IMG/VR virus record: IMGVR_UViG_3300026484_000053
Coordinates: 1-64,000 of that record
DNA: 64,000 nt
Strand: one strand, 5' to 3'
Source: a virus
In this document: positions 50,319 to 58,368 of the stretch, in pieces
Layout of the letters: each line of letters opens with the position of its first letter
How positions within the stretch are numbered: position 1 is the stretch's first letter
Notes under the pieces: model-generated
Told to the model about the DNA's origin: nothing
Seen by the model: the letters and a program-made list of their open reading frames with translations, nothing else
Databases searched by the model: none
Translations under genes and position numbers: made by a program

Positions 50319-50735
50319 ATGAGAGAGATACAAATACATGGTAAAGCGCAAGACTTTGCCAATTCAAATAATGCTATTCAAGCAGCGCAAGAAAACGCCA
50401 GATACCTGCTTACGAGCAAATTAGAAGAGAATGAAGTTGTTATCGAACGTAGTGACGAAACCCATTCTGAAGGTGACGGAAAATATGGTACATGTAAAGC
50501 TAGCTTTCTTGTAGGCACTATGGATGAAAAAATAAAATATTATAAAATGGTAACAGAAATACAGTTGGAAGAAGCTAAAAGAATGGATTTTAAACAAAGT
50601 CTTAAATTAGACAATCCTACAGACGCTTTGTTCTTAAAGCTAACTGAAAAACATGGTATAGATAAAATGAAGAATTTGCTTAAAGATTACAGAGATACGT
50701 TTAAGCAAAACACGCTAATACAGAGGGAGTTATAA
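50319..50735 (+). CDS. Unknown 138-aa protein
   Basis: ATG immediately after the previous stop; its own stop shares a base with the lysozyme ATG. Helical with a central YGTCKASFLVGTMD segment. No family recognised. Confidence 0.65.
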   Translation: MREIQIHGKAQDFANSNNAIQAAQENARYLLTSKLEENEVVIERSDETHSEGDGKYGTCKASFLVGTMDEKIKYYKMVTEIQLEEAKRMDFKQSLKLDNPTDALFLKLTEKHGIDKMKNLLKDYRDTFKQNTLIQREL

Positions 50736-51241
50736 TGAACGAAAATATTATAAGAATAGCCAAACTTGTACTTATTATATACGTACTTACTATTGGTGCA
50801 GCAATATGCCATGCTGGAGTAAGCTCTGGACTATTAGCTAATGAGCTAATAAAGCAGCATGAAGGATTTGTCTCAAAACCTTATATAGACGTTAACCATT
50901 TCAGTGTTGGATATGGAACTAACTTAATGGATGGTATTAGCAGAGCAGAAGCACAGTTACTGCTTACGCACAGGTTGGCTATTAGAGAAGAACAGCTAAA
51001 AAGGTATTCTTGGTATAAAAAAGCTAATAACACAAGAAAAGCTGTACTGTTAGACATGGCATATAACCTTGGATTAGGAGGCATACTTGGATTTAAATCT
51101 ATGATATGGGCCCTTGATAGAGGATATTACCATGGCGCTGCAAATCAACTTAAAAGTTCAGTTTGGTGTAAGCAAGTTAAAACTAGATGTACTCACTTAT
51201 ACAAACTTATGTGGAATGGGCGTATTAGTTCAAAACTTTAA
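50735..51241 (+). CDS. Endolysin, T4-lysozyme-type muramidase (GH24) with N-terminal signal
   Basis: 168 aa. A hydrophobic N-terminus (about residues 7-28, ending AICHAG) fits a signal peptide or SAR anchor. GH24 catalytic pattern: Glu in KQHEGF, Asp in YIDVNHFSVGYGT and Thr in GYGT. Cuts peptidoglycan at lysis. Export by the host secretion route is likely, which reduces the need for a large-hole holin. Confidence 0.9.
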   Translation: MNENIIRIAKLVLIIYVLTIGAAICHAGVSSGLLANELIKQHEGFVSKPYIDVNHFSVGYGTNLMDGISRAEAQLLLTHRLAIREEQLKRYSWYKKANNTRKAVLLDMAYNLGLGGILGFKSMIWALDRGYYHGAANQLKSSVWCKQVKTRCTHLYKLMWNGRISSKL

Positions 51242-51269
51242 TATTCATTTAATCTCTTTATGTTATAAT
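51242..51269 (+). promoter_or_regulatory. Promoter for 51354-52280
   Basis: TTTAATCTC, TTTATGTTATAAT (-10 at 51264-51269), located at the lysozyme stop. Confidence 0.75.
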
Positions 51270-51279
51270 TATATATGAT

Positions 51280-51311
51280 AAACACTTAAACACTTAAACG
51301 CTTAAACGACT
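51280..51311. repeat. 8-bp tandem repeat, four copies
   Basis: AAACACTT x2, AAACGCTT, AAACGACT. Same unit as 14101-14124. Confidence 0.9.
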
Positions 51312-51353
51312 AAGTGCTATAAAATTTATTAAAATTAACATAAACGAGACAAA

Positions 51354-51605
51354 ATGACAAACACATCGAACACAACAAGAAACTTCCAAACAATAACAGA
51401 TAGAATTATAGATAAACTAGCTATTCCATTTATAACAATAGGATTCATTACATTGATTTTTACTGCACTTTATTTCACACAAGAACCTATAACAGTTCAA
51501 GTTATTGACGGAGTAGAATATGTGGTAGAAACTAGTCAAGGCGAAGTATTTAGAGAATTAACAGAAATGGATGCAAGAGAATGCAGAATAACATACGTAA
51601 AGTAA
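51354..51605 (+). CDS. Small membrane protein (83 aa)
   Basis: One TM segment (about residues 23-43) and a C-terminal domain of about 40 aa ending with the tandem repeat that contains the stop codon. No family recognised. Confidence 0.6.
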   Translation: MTNTSNTTRNFQTITDRIIDKLAIPFITIGFITLIFTALYFTQEPITVQVIDGVEYVVETSQGEVFRELTEMDARECRITYVK

Positions 51606-51680
51606 ACAACATACGTAAAGTAAACCACATACGTAAAGTAAACCACATACGTAAAGTAAACCACATACGTAAAGTAAAGG
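51591..51680. repeat. 18-bp tandem repeat, five copies, spanning a stop codon
   Basis: ACATACGTAAAGTAAACC x5 (first and last with end variants). The first copy encodes the end and TAA of the 51354 gene; the last runs into the next RBS. Confidence 0.95.
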
Positions 51681-51686
51681 ATTAAG

Positions 51687-52280
51687 ATGAAGATAAAATA
51701 TAAAGGCGACAACTATTGTTTGTCGCAATGCGCAAAGACAAAAATAGAACAGTTTATTGTTAAGCCCAGTATTGTAGTTGGAACGGGATTGTTAATAGTC
51801 ATAGCATTAACACTATTTGGAATCATAATGGGAGAATTTGTATACGTTATAGAAGTGAATCCGTTAACTAATGGTGTCGTTTATTTTACAACCTTAGCGT
51901 TAGTATTAACTGGAATAAGCGCGTTATATGTATCTATTGCAGAAATTGGCATAGTTAACATGCTTAATGATACAGTTAGATTTATATCGCTATTTTTAAG
52001 AAAATTAATTATTATAACTCCTGTAGTGTTTATCTTTGTAACTATCTTAGGAATTATTACAGGTGAGTTCTTCACTATATTCCATTACAATCCGTTTTTA
52101 AATGGAACAGTAGCTATTATGGCAATTACGTTTTTTACAGCTATGATTTTCTTAGTAGGAATGTCATTTAAAATGCTATGGCAAATGGCAAAATACACTA
52201 ACAAGTATATAGATAAATGGATAGACACTAAATACGAACGCAAAAGAACTTGTACTTTGTTAGAAAAGTGCGACGCTTAA
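51687..52280 (+). CDS. Membrane protein with four TM segments (197 aa)
   Basis: Hydrophobic segments near residues 30-55, 66-90, 105-130 and 140-165; basic C-terminus. The halves look internally duplicated (IIMGEFVYVIEVNPLTNG and IITGEFFTIFHYNPFLNG), suggesting a tandem two-TM repeat. No family recognised. Confidence 0.65.
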   Translation: MKIKYKGDNYCLSQCAKTKIEQFIVKPSIVVGTGLLIVIALTLFGIIMGEFVYVIEVNPLTNGVVYFTTLALVLTGISALYVSIAEIGIVNMLNDTVRFISLFLRKLIIITPVVFIFVTILGIITGEFFTIFHYNPFLNGTVAIMAITFFTAMIFLVGMSFKMLWQMAKYTNKYIDKWIDTKYERKRTCTLLEKCDA

Positions 52281-52330
52281 TAACAAACATTCAAAACAAA
52301 ATAAACGAAATAAACGAAATAAAGGAAATT

Positions 52331-52474
52331 ATGATGAAAATATTAGTGCTATCTGACATACATGGTTGTTATAAAACAATGATGAAAATGTTAGAAGGAG
52401 TAGACTTAAAGGAAACAAGAGTAATTTGGCCAAGTCTAGACATTAAACAAGTTAAAAATCAAGAAAGGATTTAG
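52331..52474 (+). pseudogene. Truncated metallophosphoesterase (47 aa)
   Basis: MKILVLSDIHGCYKTMMKML is a typical phosphoesterase N-terminus (D-x-H), but the frame stops after 47 codons and lacks the GD, GNHD and GH motifs. A 9-bp repeat (AAACGAAAT) precedes its RBS. Probably a remnant; a peptide product cannot be excluded. Confidence 0.7.
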
Positions 52475-52696
52475 ATGCACATGCTAGTAAACGGAATCCA
52501 AATACAATTAGGACAACCTATACAGTTTCCTATTAAAGTATTAGTATTAAACTACCAAAGAGGCACAGTTATACAAGCTGGCCAATTACCGCAGATAAAA
52601 GCATATATGAATAGCTTAGTAGACAAGATGAATGACGACGCATATGCTATTATTAACGGTGTAATTATACAGAAGAAAGACATTACAAAGTTTTAG
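52475..52696 (+). CDS. Unknown 73-aa protein
   Basis: ATG adjacent to the remnant's TAG, RBS GAAAGG. Contains PIKVLVLNYQRGTVIQAG; small beta-type domain. No family recognised. Confidence 0.6.
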   Translation: MHMLVNGIQIQLGQPIQFPIKVLVLNYQRGTVIQAGQLPQIKAYMNSLVDKMNDDAYAIINGVIIQKKDITKF

Positions 52697-52724
52697 AAAT
52701 TCTAAGAACATATTAGTCGATTAA

Positions 52725-52748
52725 TTAGCACTTTATTTCAAGTGCTAA
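52725..52748 (+). terminator. Hairpin upstream of clpP
   Basis: TTAGCACTT - TATTTC - AAGTGCTAA, perfect 9-bp stem. Confidence 0.55.
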
Positions 52749-52807
52749 AGTAAGTACGAACTAGATACAATACAATACAACCAAATTAAAGGAAACAAAG
52801 GAAAATT

Positions 52808-53455
52808 ATGATACTATTACCACAAATTATTGAAGATTCAGGAAGAGGAAAGAGAGCGTATGACTTACCAAGTAAGTTATTCGAAAGCAACATTATAGTT
52901 ATTGAAGGTGAAATTTCAGAAGAATCTATGCAAGCAGCTAAGATGCAACTATTGTATTTAGATAAAAAGCCACAATGTACAGAGATTGAAATTTACATTT
53001 CATCAGGTGGAGGATCAGTGTATGCTGGTAATGGTTTAATAGACCTTATACAGTTAATAGATACTCCAGTTAATACTACTTGTACTGGTATGATAGCATC
53101 TATGGGTACTCAAATATTTGCATCTGGTACTGGAACTAGAAGATTAATGCCTAGAAGTAGAGTTATGATTCACAGTGTAGGTTCAGGAGCAAGTGGTAAA
53201 TACCAAGACTTACTAATAGAAATGAAAGAAACTGAGTACTTACAAAAGCAGCTTATGCGTGATTTATCTTCGTTTACTAAAGGTAAGACTACTTATGCTA
53301 AAATGTGCAAGTTAACAGATAGAGATAATTGGCTTAATTCAGAAGAAGCTATTGAAATAGGTATTGCTGATGAAATTTTAGAAACGAGAGATCAAAGAAA
53401 AGAAAACGCAGCAATTAGAGCAAACGCAGCAAACGCAGCTAAGGGTGATAAATAA
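52808..53455 (+). CDS. clpP: ClpP protease
   Basis: 215 aa. ClpP fold and triad: Ser98 in GMIASMG, His122 in VMIHSVG, Asp173 in TDRDNWL. The usual MIHQP is MIHSV. Signature ISSGGGSVYAG present. Forms the proteolytic barrel that takes substrates from ClpX (phage 21153 or host). An AAN-type 9-bp repeat is at the C-terminus. Confidence 0.93.
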   Translation: MILLPQIIEDSGRGKRAYDLPSKLFESNIIVIEGEISEESMQAAKMQLLYLDKKPQCTEIEIYISSGGGSVYAGNGLIDLIQLIDTPVNTTCTGMIASMGTQIFASGTGTRRLMPRSRVMIHSVGSGASGKYQDLLIEMKETEYLQKQLMRDLSSFTKGKTTYAKMCKLTDRDNWLNSEEAIEIGIADEILETRDQRKENAAIRANAANAAKGDK

Positions 53456-53482
53456 ATCTCCCACTAAATATAAAGGATAAAG

Positions 53483-53851
53483 ATGTTCTATAAAAACATA
53501 CAAACTAACGAAGTATACGAAATGGTATACTCAGATAAAGATGTTACAATCGTAATTGACCAAGCACAATCATTAGAAGCTAAAGTTGCTAAAGGTAAGA
53601 TTATCAAGGAAGGTAAGAGAGTATTTAAAAAGTCTCATAAAAAGTTAAAAGATGATTCTAAGCTAATTCTAATAGATTCGTCAGACAAAGGTGTTAAAGA
53701 TCAAATTATTAAACAATATAAAGAAAATAAAGCACTTATTGCTAAAAACAAGTTAATCCAAGAAAACGAGCAAAAAGAAAGAGAAGAATATTTTAAGAAT
53801 TTATCACCGCAAGAACACGAAGAGATGCTAGCTGCTCTAGCAGATGATTAG
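53483..53851 (+). CDS. Unknown 122-aa basic/helical protein
   Basis: AAAGGATAAAG before the ATG. N-terminal beta-type 40 residues, C-terminal Lys/Glu-rich helix ending LAALADD. The LAALADD end resembles an ssrA-like degron (ALAA-type hydrophobic tail), but it is not terminal Ala-Ala. Family not recognised. Nine bp upstream of nrdB. Confidence 0.65.
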   Translation: MFYKNIQTNEVYEMVYSDKDVTIVIDQAQSLEAKVAKGKIIKEGKRVFKKSHKKLKDDSKLILIDSSDKGVKDQIIKQYKENKALIAKNKLIQENEQKEREEYFKNLSPQEHEEMLAALADD

Positions 53852-53859
53852 GATATAAC

Positions 53860-55044
53860 ATGAGTACAACGTGTAATACACCAGTAAGTCTTTACAACTC
53901 TAACAGAATAGATTTTTCTAGCGAGAAGTTGTTTTTTGGAAGTGGTAAGAATAGCCAGCGCTTCGATGTTCTAAAATATCCAGTGCTAGATAAGAGTAAT
54001 GATAAACAGCAAGGTTTTGATTGGAAACATGACGAAATACCTCTTATTAAAGATTCTAAAGATCATAAAACAAGAGCTGTTTCTGCGCAAAAATTTGTTG
54101 TTAAACGTACTTTTCAGAAACTAATATTTTTAGACTCAGTTCAAGGTAGAGGTCCAGTATCTATATTTGGTCAAATCGCTACGTTACCTGAATTAGAAAA
54201 CGTTATTCTTACGTGGACTTATTTTGAAGGTGCTAAGCATTCAAGAACGTATACAGAAATACTTAGAGCTCTTTATAGCGAACCAGACGTAGTTTTTGAC
54301 GAAGCGTTTGAAGTACAAGAATTGCAAGAAGTAGCTAATAAAATTAGTTCAGTATACGAAAAATCGTACCAGTCAGTAATAGAATACATTTATAAGACTC
54401 AAAGAGGAATCGAGTTCACTGATGAAGACTTGCATGAACTAAAGAAAGACATTCTTAGGTGTCTGTTTGAAATTAATGCTCTTGAAGGTGTTAGATTCTA
54501 TAGCTCTTTTGCTGCTATATGGGCAATGCATAAAAGTCAAGATTTATATCCTGGTTGTTCAGAAGATCTGCAATTTATTGCTAGAGATGAAAATGAGCAT
54601 CTTGCTCTTACTCAGAATCTACTTAAATTTCTTAGAAAGAACGAAGACGAAGAGTTTATAGAAGCTTATGAAGAAATTAAAGACGAACTAGAAGCTAGAT
54701 ATTATGAAATTTACTTTGAAGAAGTAGATTGGATTAAGTTCTTATTTAGTGAAGGTTCATATATTGGTATGAACGAAGACATTCTTACTAACTATCTTAA
54801 CTACATTACTATAAGAAGAATGAAATCATTAGGTATCAATCCGACTAAAGAGAGACTAGGAGGTAAATATATTACTAAGAACCCTTTACCTTGGATTGAA
54901 ACTTACATTAACATGGATAAAGAAGAGAAGTTACCGCAGGAAGAAAAGATACTAAACTACGTTACAGGTGGAGTAGAACAAGATGATGATATTTGTGATA
55001 GCACGAAAGACATGTTAAATAAAATGTACGGCAAAACGGCATAA
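53860..55044 (+). CDS. nrdB: Ribonucleotide reductase small subunit (class Ia NrdB)
   Basis: 394 aa. Metal/radical residues: LDSVQGR (Asp), YFEGAKHSRTY (Glu, His, radical Tyr), LEGVRFY (Glu), ARDENEHL (Glu, His). The first EXXH is EGAKH, with an extra residue compared with EXXH in E. coli NrdB, so Glu to His spacing is altered. Provides the Tyr radical to NrdA; reads into nrdA 12 bp downstream. Confidence 0.92.
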   Translation: MSTTCNTPVSLYNSNRIDFSSEKLFFGSGKNSQRFDVLKYPVLDKSNDKQQGFDWKHDEIPLIKDSKDHKTRAVSAQKFVVKRTFQKLIFLDSVQGRGPVSIFGQIATLPELENVILTWTYFEGAKHSRTYTEILRALYSEPDVVFDEAFEVQELQEVANKISSVYEKSYQSVIEYIYKTQRGIEFTDEDLHELKKDILRCLFEINALEGVRFYSSFAAIWAMHKSQDLYPGCSEDLQFIARDENEHLALTQNLLKFLRKNEDEEFIEAYEEIKDELEARYYEIYFEEVDWIKFLFSEGSYIGMNEDILTNYLNYITIRRMKSLGINPTKERLGGKYITKNPLPWIETYINMDKEEKLPQEEKILNYVTGGVEQDDDICDSTKDMLNKMYGKTA

Positions 55045-55056
55045 GAGAGGATTAAA

Positions 55057-56697
55057 ATGGCAAAAACGGCAAAAACGGGAAATAACAAAGTTATGAAGAA
55101 AATAAGAAAAGACAATGGAACTACGCAGGATTACAATCCACAAAAATTCCATGAGAAAGTATTCTTTGCACTAGAAGGCTTAAACACTCTGAGTGCATCA
55201 GAAATAGAAATGCAGGCAGCACCTATGATTGTTGATGGTAGTACAAGTAAAGACATCCAAAAAGCACTTGTAGAGGCTACAGCTGATATGATTAGTGAGG
55301 ATTTACCTGAAGCTGAAATAGCAGCAGCGAGATTGTTAAATCAAAGCATTAGAAAAGAAGTATACGGTAAATACGAAGTGCCTACTTTACTTGAAACAGT
55401 TAAGAAAAATATATCTGAAAAAATATACGACGGTAAGTACCTGTTCGATCACTACACAGAAGCAGAAGTACAGAAATTCGGTGAGTACATAAAATACGAC
55501 AGAGACGATAAATTCGTTTATTCTGGACTTAAGAAAACTAAAGATAGTTACTTAGTTAAGAAATATGGTAAACTTCATGAAACTCCTCAAGAAATGTTTA
55601 TGATGATTAACATGTTCGCATTTGCTAAGTATGAAGGTAAAGAGAGAGAGAAATGGGTAAAAGAAGGTTATAATATCTTAAGTAACTTTGAAGCTAGCTT
55701 ACCTACTCCAATTATGATTCAACTTAGAACAATGTTTAGAAGATTCGTGTCATGTAACTTAATACCTTATGGTGATTCTAAAGAAACAATCGCTAACTCA
55801 GCTAAATCTATGCTTACGTTAGTAGCAGGCGGCGCAGGTTTAGGAATTGGTACTGGAGATATTAGAGGACTTGACGCAGATATTGATAATGGTAGAATCA
55901 AGCATACTGGTTTACAACCTATACTTAAAGCTGCTGAGAAGTCAAGTAAAGCATTTGTACAACCAGATAGAGATGGAAGCTGCACAGCGTACTATCCATT
56001 TTATCATGTAGAAATAGAACATATTATGGTTATGGGTAATAATAAAGGTACTGAAGATACTAGAGTTAGAGATATCGACCATGCTATTATTTTTAATGAC
56101 TTATTCTTTGAAAGATATGCTAAAGACGAAGACATTACGCTATTCTTTATGAATGACGTAAAAGATTTGCAAAGTTACAACGGTTACTCAAAAGAATTTA
56201 AAGAGAAATACGAACATTACGAAAGAACTGTACCTAAAAGAAAACAAAAGAAAGTATCAGCTAAAAAGATATTTAATAGATTCTTAGATGAGCAATTTTT
56301 ACAAAGTAGAGAATATTGTTTATTTGCTGACGAATTCCAGAGCCATAGTAGTTTTGATATTCCACTTAAAATCTCAAATCTTTGCGTAAAAGGAGACACG
56401 AGTATTAATATTAAATATAACGACACTTATAGCGTTATTCGAATAGATGAACTACAAAGCTATTTAAATAAATTTGATGTGCAAGTTTTAAGTAGAAATA
56501 TTGATACTGCAGTGAATGAGTATAAAATTATTGAAGACTTCGCTATGACAAACCCTTGCGCTGAATTACTAAAAATAACAGATGAAAATAGTGGTAATTA
56601 CATAGAATGTACGTTAGAACATAAAGTATGGACTGAAAACAGAGGATACGTTGAAGCCCAACATTTAGTTCATGATGATGTTTTAAATATACTATAG
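55057..56697 (+). CDS. nrdA-N: NrdA N-terminal half fused to N-terminal split-intein (IntN)
   Basis: 546 aa. ATP cone at 15-100, the FVSCNLI cysteine, and the core up to KISNL at residue 442. From Cys443 (base 56383) the sequence is an intein N-part: CVKGDTSINIK (block A) and IECTLEHKVWTENRGY (block B, T-x2-H), ending HDDVLNIL-stop, 104 aa. The partner at 56918 starts with the intein C-part. The insertion sits exactly at the catalytic thiyl Cys (E. coli C439, NLCLEI). Confidence 0.93.
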   Translation: MAKTAKTGNNKVMKKIRKDNGTTQDYNPQKFHEKVFFALEGLNTLSASEIEMQAAPMIVDGSTSKDIQKALVEATADMISEDLPEAEIAAARLLNQSIRKEVYGKYEVPTLLETVKKNISEKIYDGKYLFDHYTEAEVQKFGEYIKYDRDDKFVYSGLKKTKDSYLVKKYGKLHETPQEMFMMINMFAFAKYEGKEREKWVKEGYNILSNFEASLPTPIMIQLRTMFRRFVSCNLIPYGDSKETIANSAKSMLTLVAGGAGLGIGTGDIRGLDADIDNGRIKHTGLQPILKAAEKSSKAFVQPDRDGSCTAYYPFYHVEIEHIMVMGNNKGTEDTRVRDIDHAIIFNDLFFERYAKDEDITLFFMNDVKDLQSYNGYSKEFKEKYEHYERTVPKRKQKKVSAKKIFNRFLDEQFLQSREYCLFADEFQSHSSFDIPLKISNLCVKGDTSINIKYNDTYSVIRIDELQSYLNKFDVQVLSRNIDTAVNEYKIIEDFAMTNPCAELLKITDENSGNYIECTLEHKVWTENRGYVEAQHLVHDDVLNIL

Positions 56698-56917
56698 AGT
56701 TATGATTAGAGATATTTGCCTCTTTGCCTCTTTAAATTTGCTTATATTAAAGAGCTAAATGATGCATTATGTAAAATTTTATTCTACTTTATATTATATT
56801 GTAAAAGTACAGATATAAACTTAATATAATTTACAATAGATATTATAAAAACTATAAAACGTAAGAAAGAAATAAAAGAAGCTCGTGCAAATAAGCGTAT
56901 AAAAACAAAGGATAAAA
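56698..56917 (+). other. Spacer between the split nrdA halves
   Basis: 220 bp, no complete gene and no homing endonuclease. An open stretch of about 33 codons without a start ends over the IntC ATG (basic, KRKKEIKEARANKRIK), perhaps a remnant. A -10 box (TATAAT 56825-56830) and RBS AAAGGA serve the second half. Confidence 0.6.
56820..56830 (+). promoter_or_regulatory. Possible promoter for nrdA-C
   Basis: CTTAATATAAT with -10 at 56825-56830. Confidence 0.45.
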
Positions 56918-58177
56918 ATGATAAAGATTGAAAGAATATTAAAAAGAGAGAAAGTGTACGACATTACTGTAGAAGATAACCATAATTTTTATGCTAATAA
57001 CATATTGATACATAATTGTACAGAAATATCGGTACCTATCTTTCCATTAAGAGGTATTTCTATCAGAAGAAATATTAAATTCGATACTGCTCAAGACAGA
57101 GAGCTATACTATGAACTTAGAACTAGTGCCTATTTTCACCAAATAGATGAAAAAGAGCTTAATAAGAAAGTTAAGCAAATGGCTACGTTAGTTAAATTCG
57201 TATCGCAAGATATAAATGCTGAAGTAAATGAAAGCGAAGATTATGATTATTTTGACATAACAGGATTAGTTAATTTAAGTGAAATTGGAGTTTGTATACT
57301 TGGTGGAATTAACGTCGGCCATTGTAAAAGCAACAAAAGATTAGAAATAGTATCAGAGTATCTTGTTAGATTACTTGAAGAGCTAATCGATTATATGGTA
57401 TGGGATTTACCAGAAGCAGAAAAAGCTGCTAAAATGAGAAGAACACTTGGTATTGGATTCAGCGATATTTTCCATGATTTAGCTGTTAACAAAAAATTCT
57501 ACAATACAAGAGAAGGTAGACAATTCATAAGTGATAAAATAGAGTTATGCTCATATGCTATGATTAGAACTTCAGTTGAATTAGCCAAGGAAAAAGGCAA
57601 GTGTCAACTATTCAGCGATACGAAGTACGCTAAAGGTATATTACCTGTAGATACGTATAATAAAAACGTTGATGAGTTAGTAGACGTGTCAAAATTAGAT
57701 TGGCAATGGCTTAGAGAACAAGTACTTAAACATGGTATGAGACACAGCACGCTAATGGCAAACGCACCGTTTGGAAGTTCTAGCATTGTATCTAACTCTA
57801 CACCAGGATTAGAACCACCAAGAGGTATTGAAACTACTAAGAAGAAAGTCACTAAGTTGGTGCCTGACATTAAGAGTAGCAGCAAATATTATACTACAGC
57901 TTGGGGAGATGATTTTAATAATAGCGATTATTTTATGTTCGTTGCAGTATTCCAAAAATGGATGGATCAGACTATAAGTACTAACAAATACGTTAACTTA
58001 CTTAAAGAAGAAAATGGTAAAGTTAAAAAATCTACTCTTATTAAAGAAATGCTTGTGGCTTTATATTTTGGTCTGAAAACAGTATATTACTCAAATATTA
58101 GATCTAACGATGCCAAGGATGGAGAAGATCTGGAAGAAGAGAAAGAATCATGCTCTGGTGGTGGTTGTGAAGTATAA
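56918..58177 (+). CDS. nrdA-C: C-terminal split-intein (IntC) fused to NrdA C-terminal half
   Basis: 419 aa. Residues 1-33: IntC with VYDITVEDNHNFYANN (block F) and ILIHN (block G); Cys34 is the +1 extein residue and becomes the catalytic Cys in CTEISVP. Then NrdA C-part: GVCILGGINVG (E. coli C462), LGIGFSDIFHDL, ANAPFGSSSIVSNSTPG, and tail CSGGGCEV (redox Cys pair). Joins with 55057 by trans-splicing to a protein of about 828 aa. Confidence 0.93.
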   Translation: MIKIERILKREKVYDITVEDNHNFYANNILIHNCTEISVPIFPLRGISIRRNIKFDTAQDRELYYELRTSAYFHQIDEKELNKKVKQMATLVKFVSQDINAEVNESEDYDYFDITGLVNLSEIGVCILGGINVGHCKSNKRLEIVSEYLVRLLEELIDYMVWDLPEAEKAAKMRRTLGIGFSDIFHDLAVNKKFYNTREGRQFISDKIELCSYAMIRTSVELAKEKGKCQLFSDTKYAKGILPVDTYNKNVDELVDVSKLDWQWLREQVLKHGMRHSTLMANAPFGSSSIVSNSTPGLEPPRGIETTKKKVTKLVPDIKSSSKYYTTAWGDDFNNSDYFMFVAVFQKWMDQTISTNKYVNLLKEENGKVKKSTLIKEMLVALYFGLKTVYYSNIRSNDAKDGEDLEEEKESCSGGGCEV

Positions 58178-58359
58178 TGCTAGAAGATAAAATGAAAAAG
58201 TACGCAATTACTTTAAAAAGTAAAGACGGAGACATATTTGAATATGTTTGCCGTGCTACTAGCGATGGTAAAGCCACTACGTTAGCACTTAAGAAAGTAG
58301 AAGATAATGCATGGACTCATCATAAATATGAAATAGTTCAATTGCAAAGATTAAAATAA
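58177..58359 (+). CDS. Unknown 60-aa protein
   Basis: ATG shares the last A of the nrdA-C TAA. Small beta-type domain: KYAITLKSKDGDIFEYV. Possibly translated with nrdA-C. Family not recognised. Confidence 0.65.
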   Translation: MLEDKMKKYAITLKSKDGDIFEYVCRATSDGKATTLALKKVEDNAWTHHKYEIVQLQRLK

Positions 58360-58368
58360 GGAGAAAAT

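Noticed and set aside
53483-53851. Built-in ssrA-like degron (LAALADD end)
   Set aside because: The tail lacks the terminal Ala-Ala recognised by ClpX, so I kept it only as a remark.
56820-56925. Complete small basic gene between the nrdA halves
   Set aside because: The open stretch has no start codon and ends over the IntC ATG; treated as possible remnant only.
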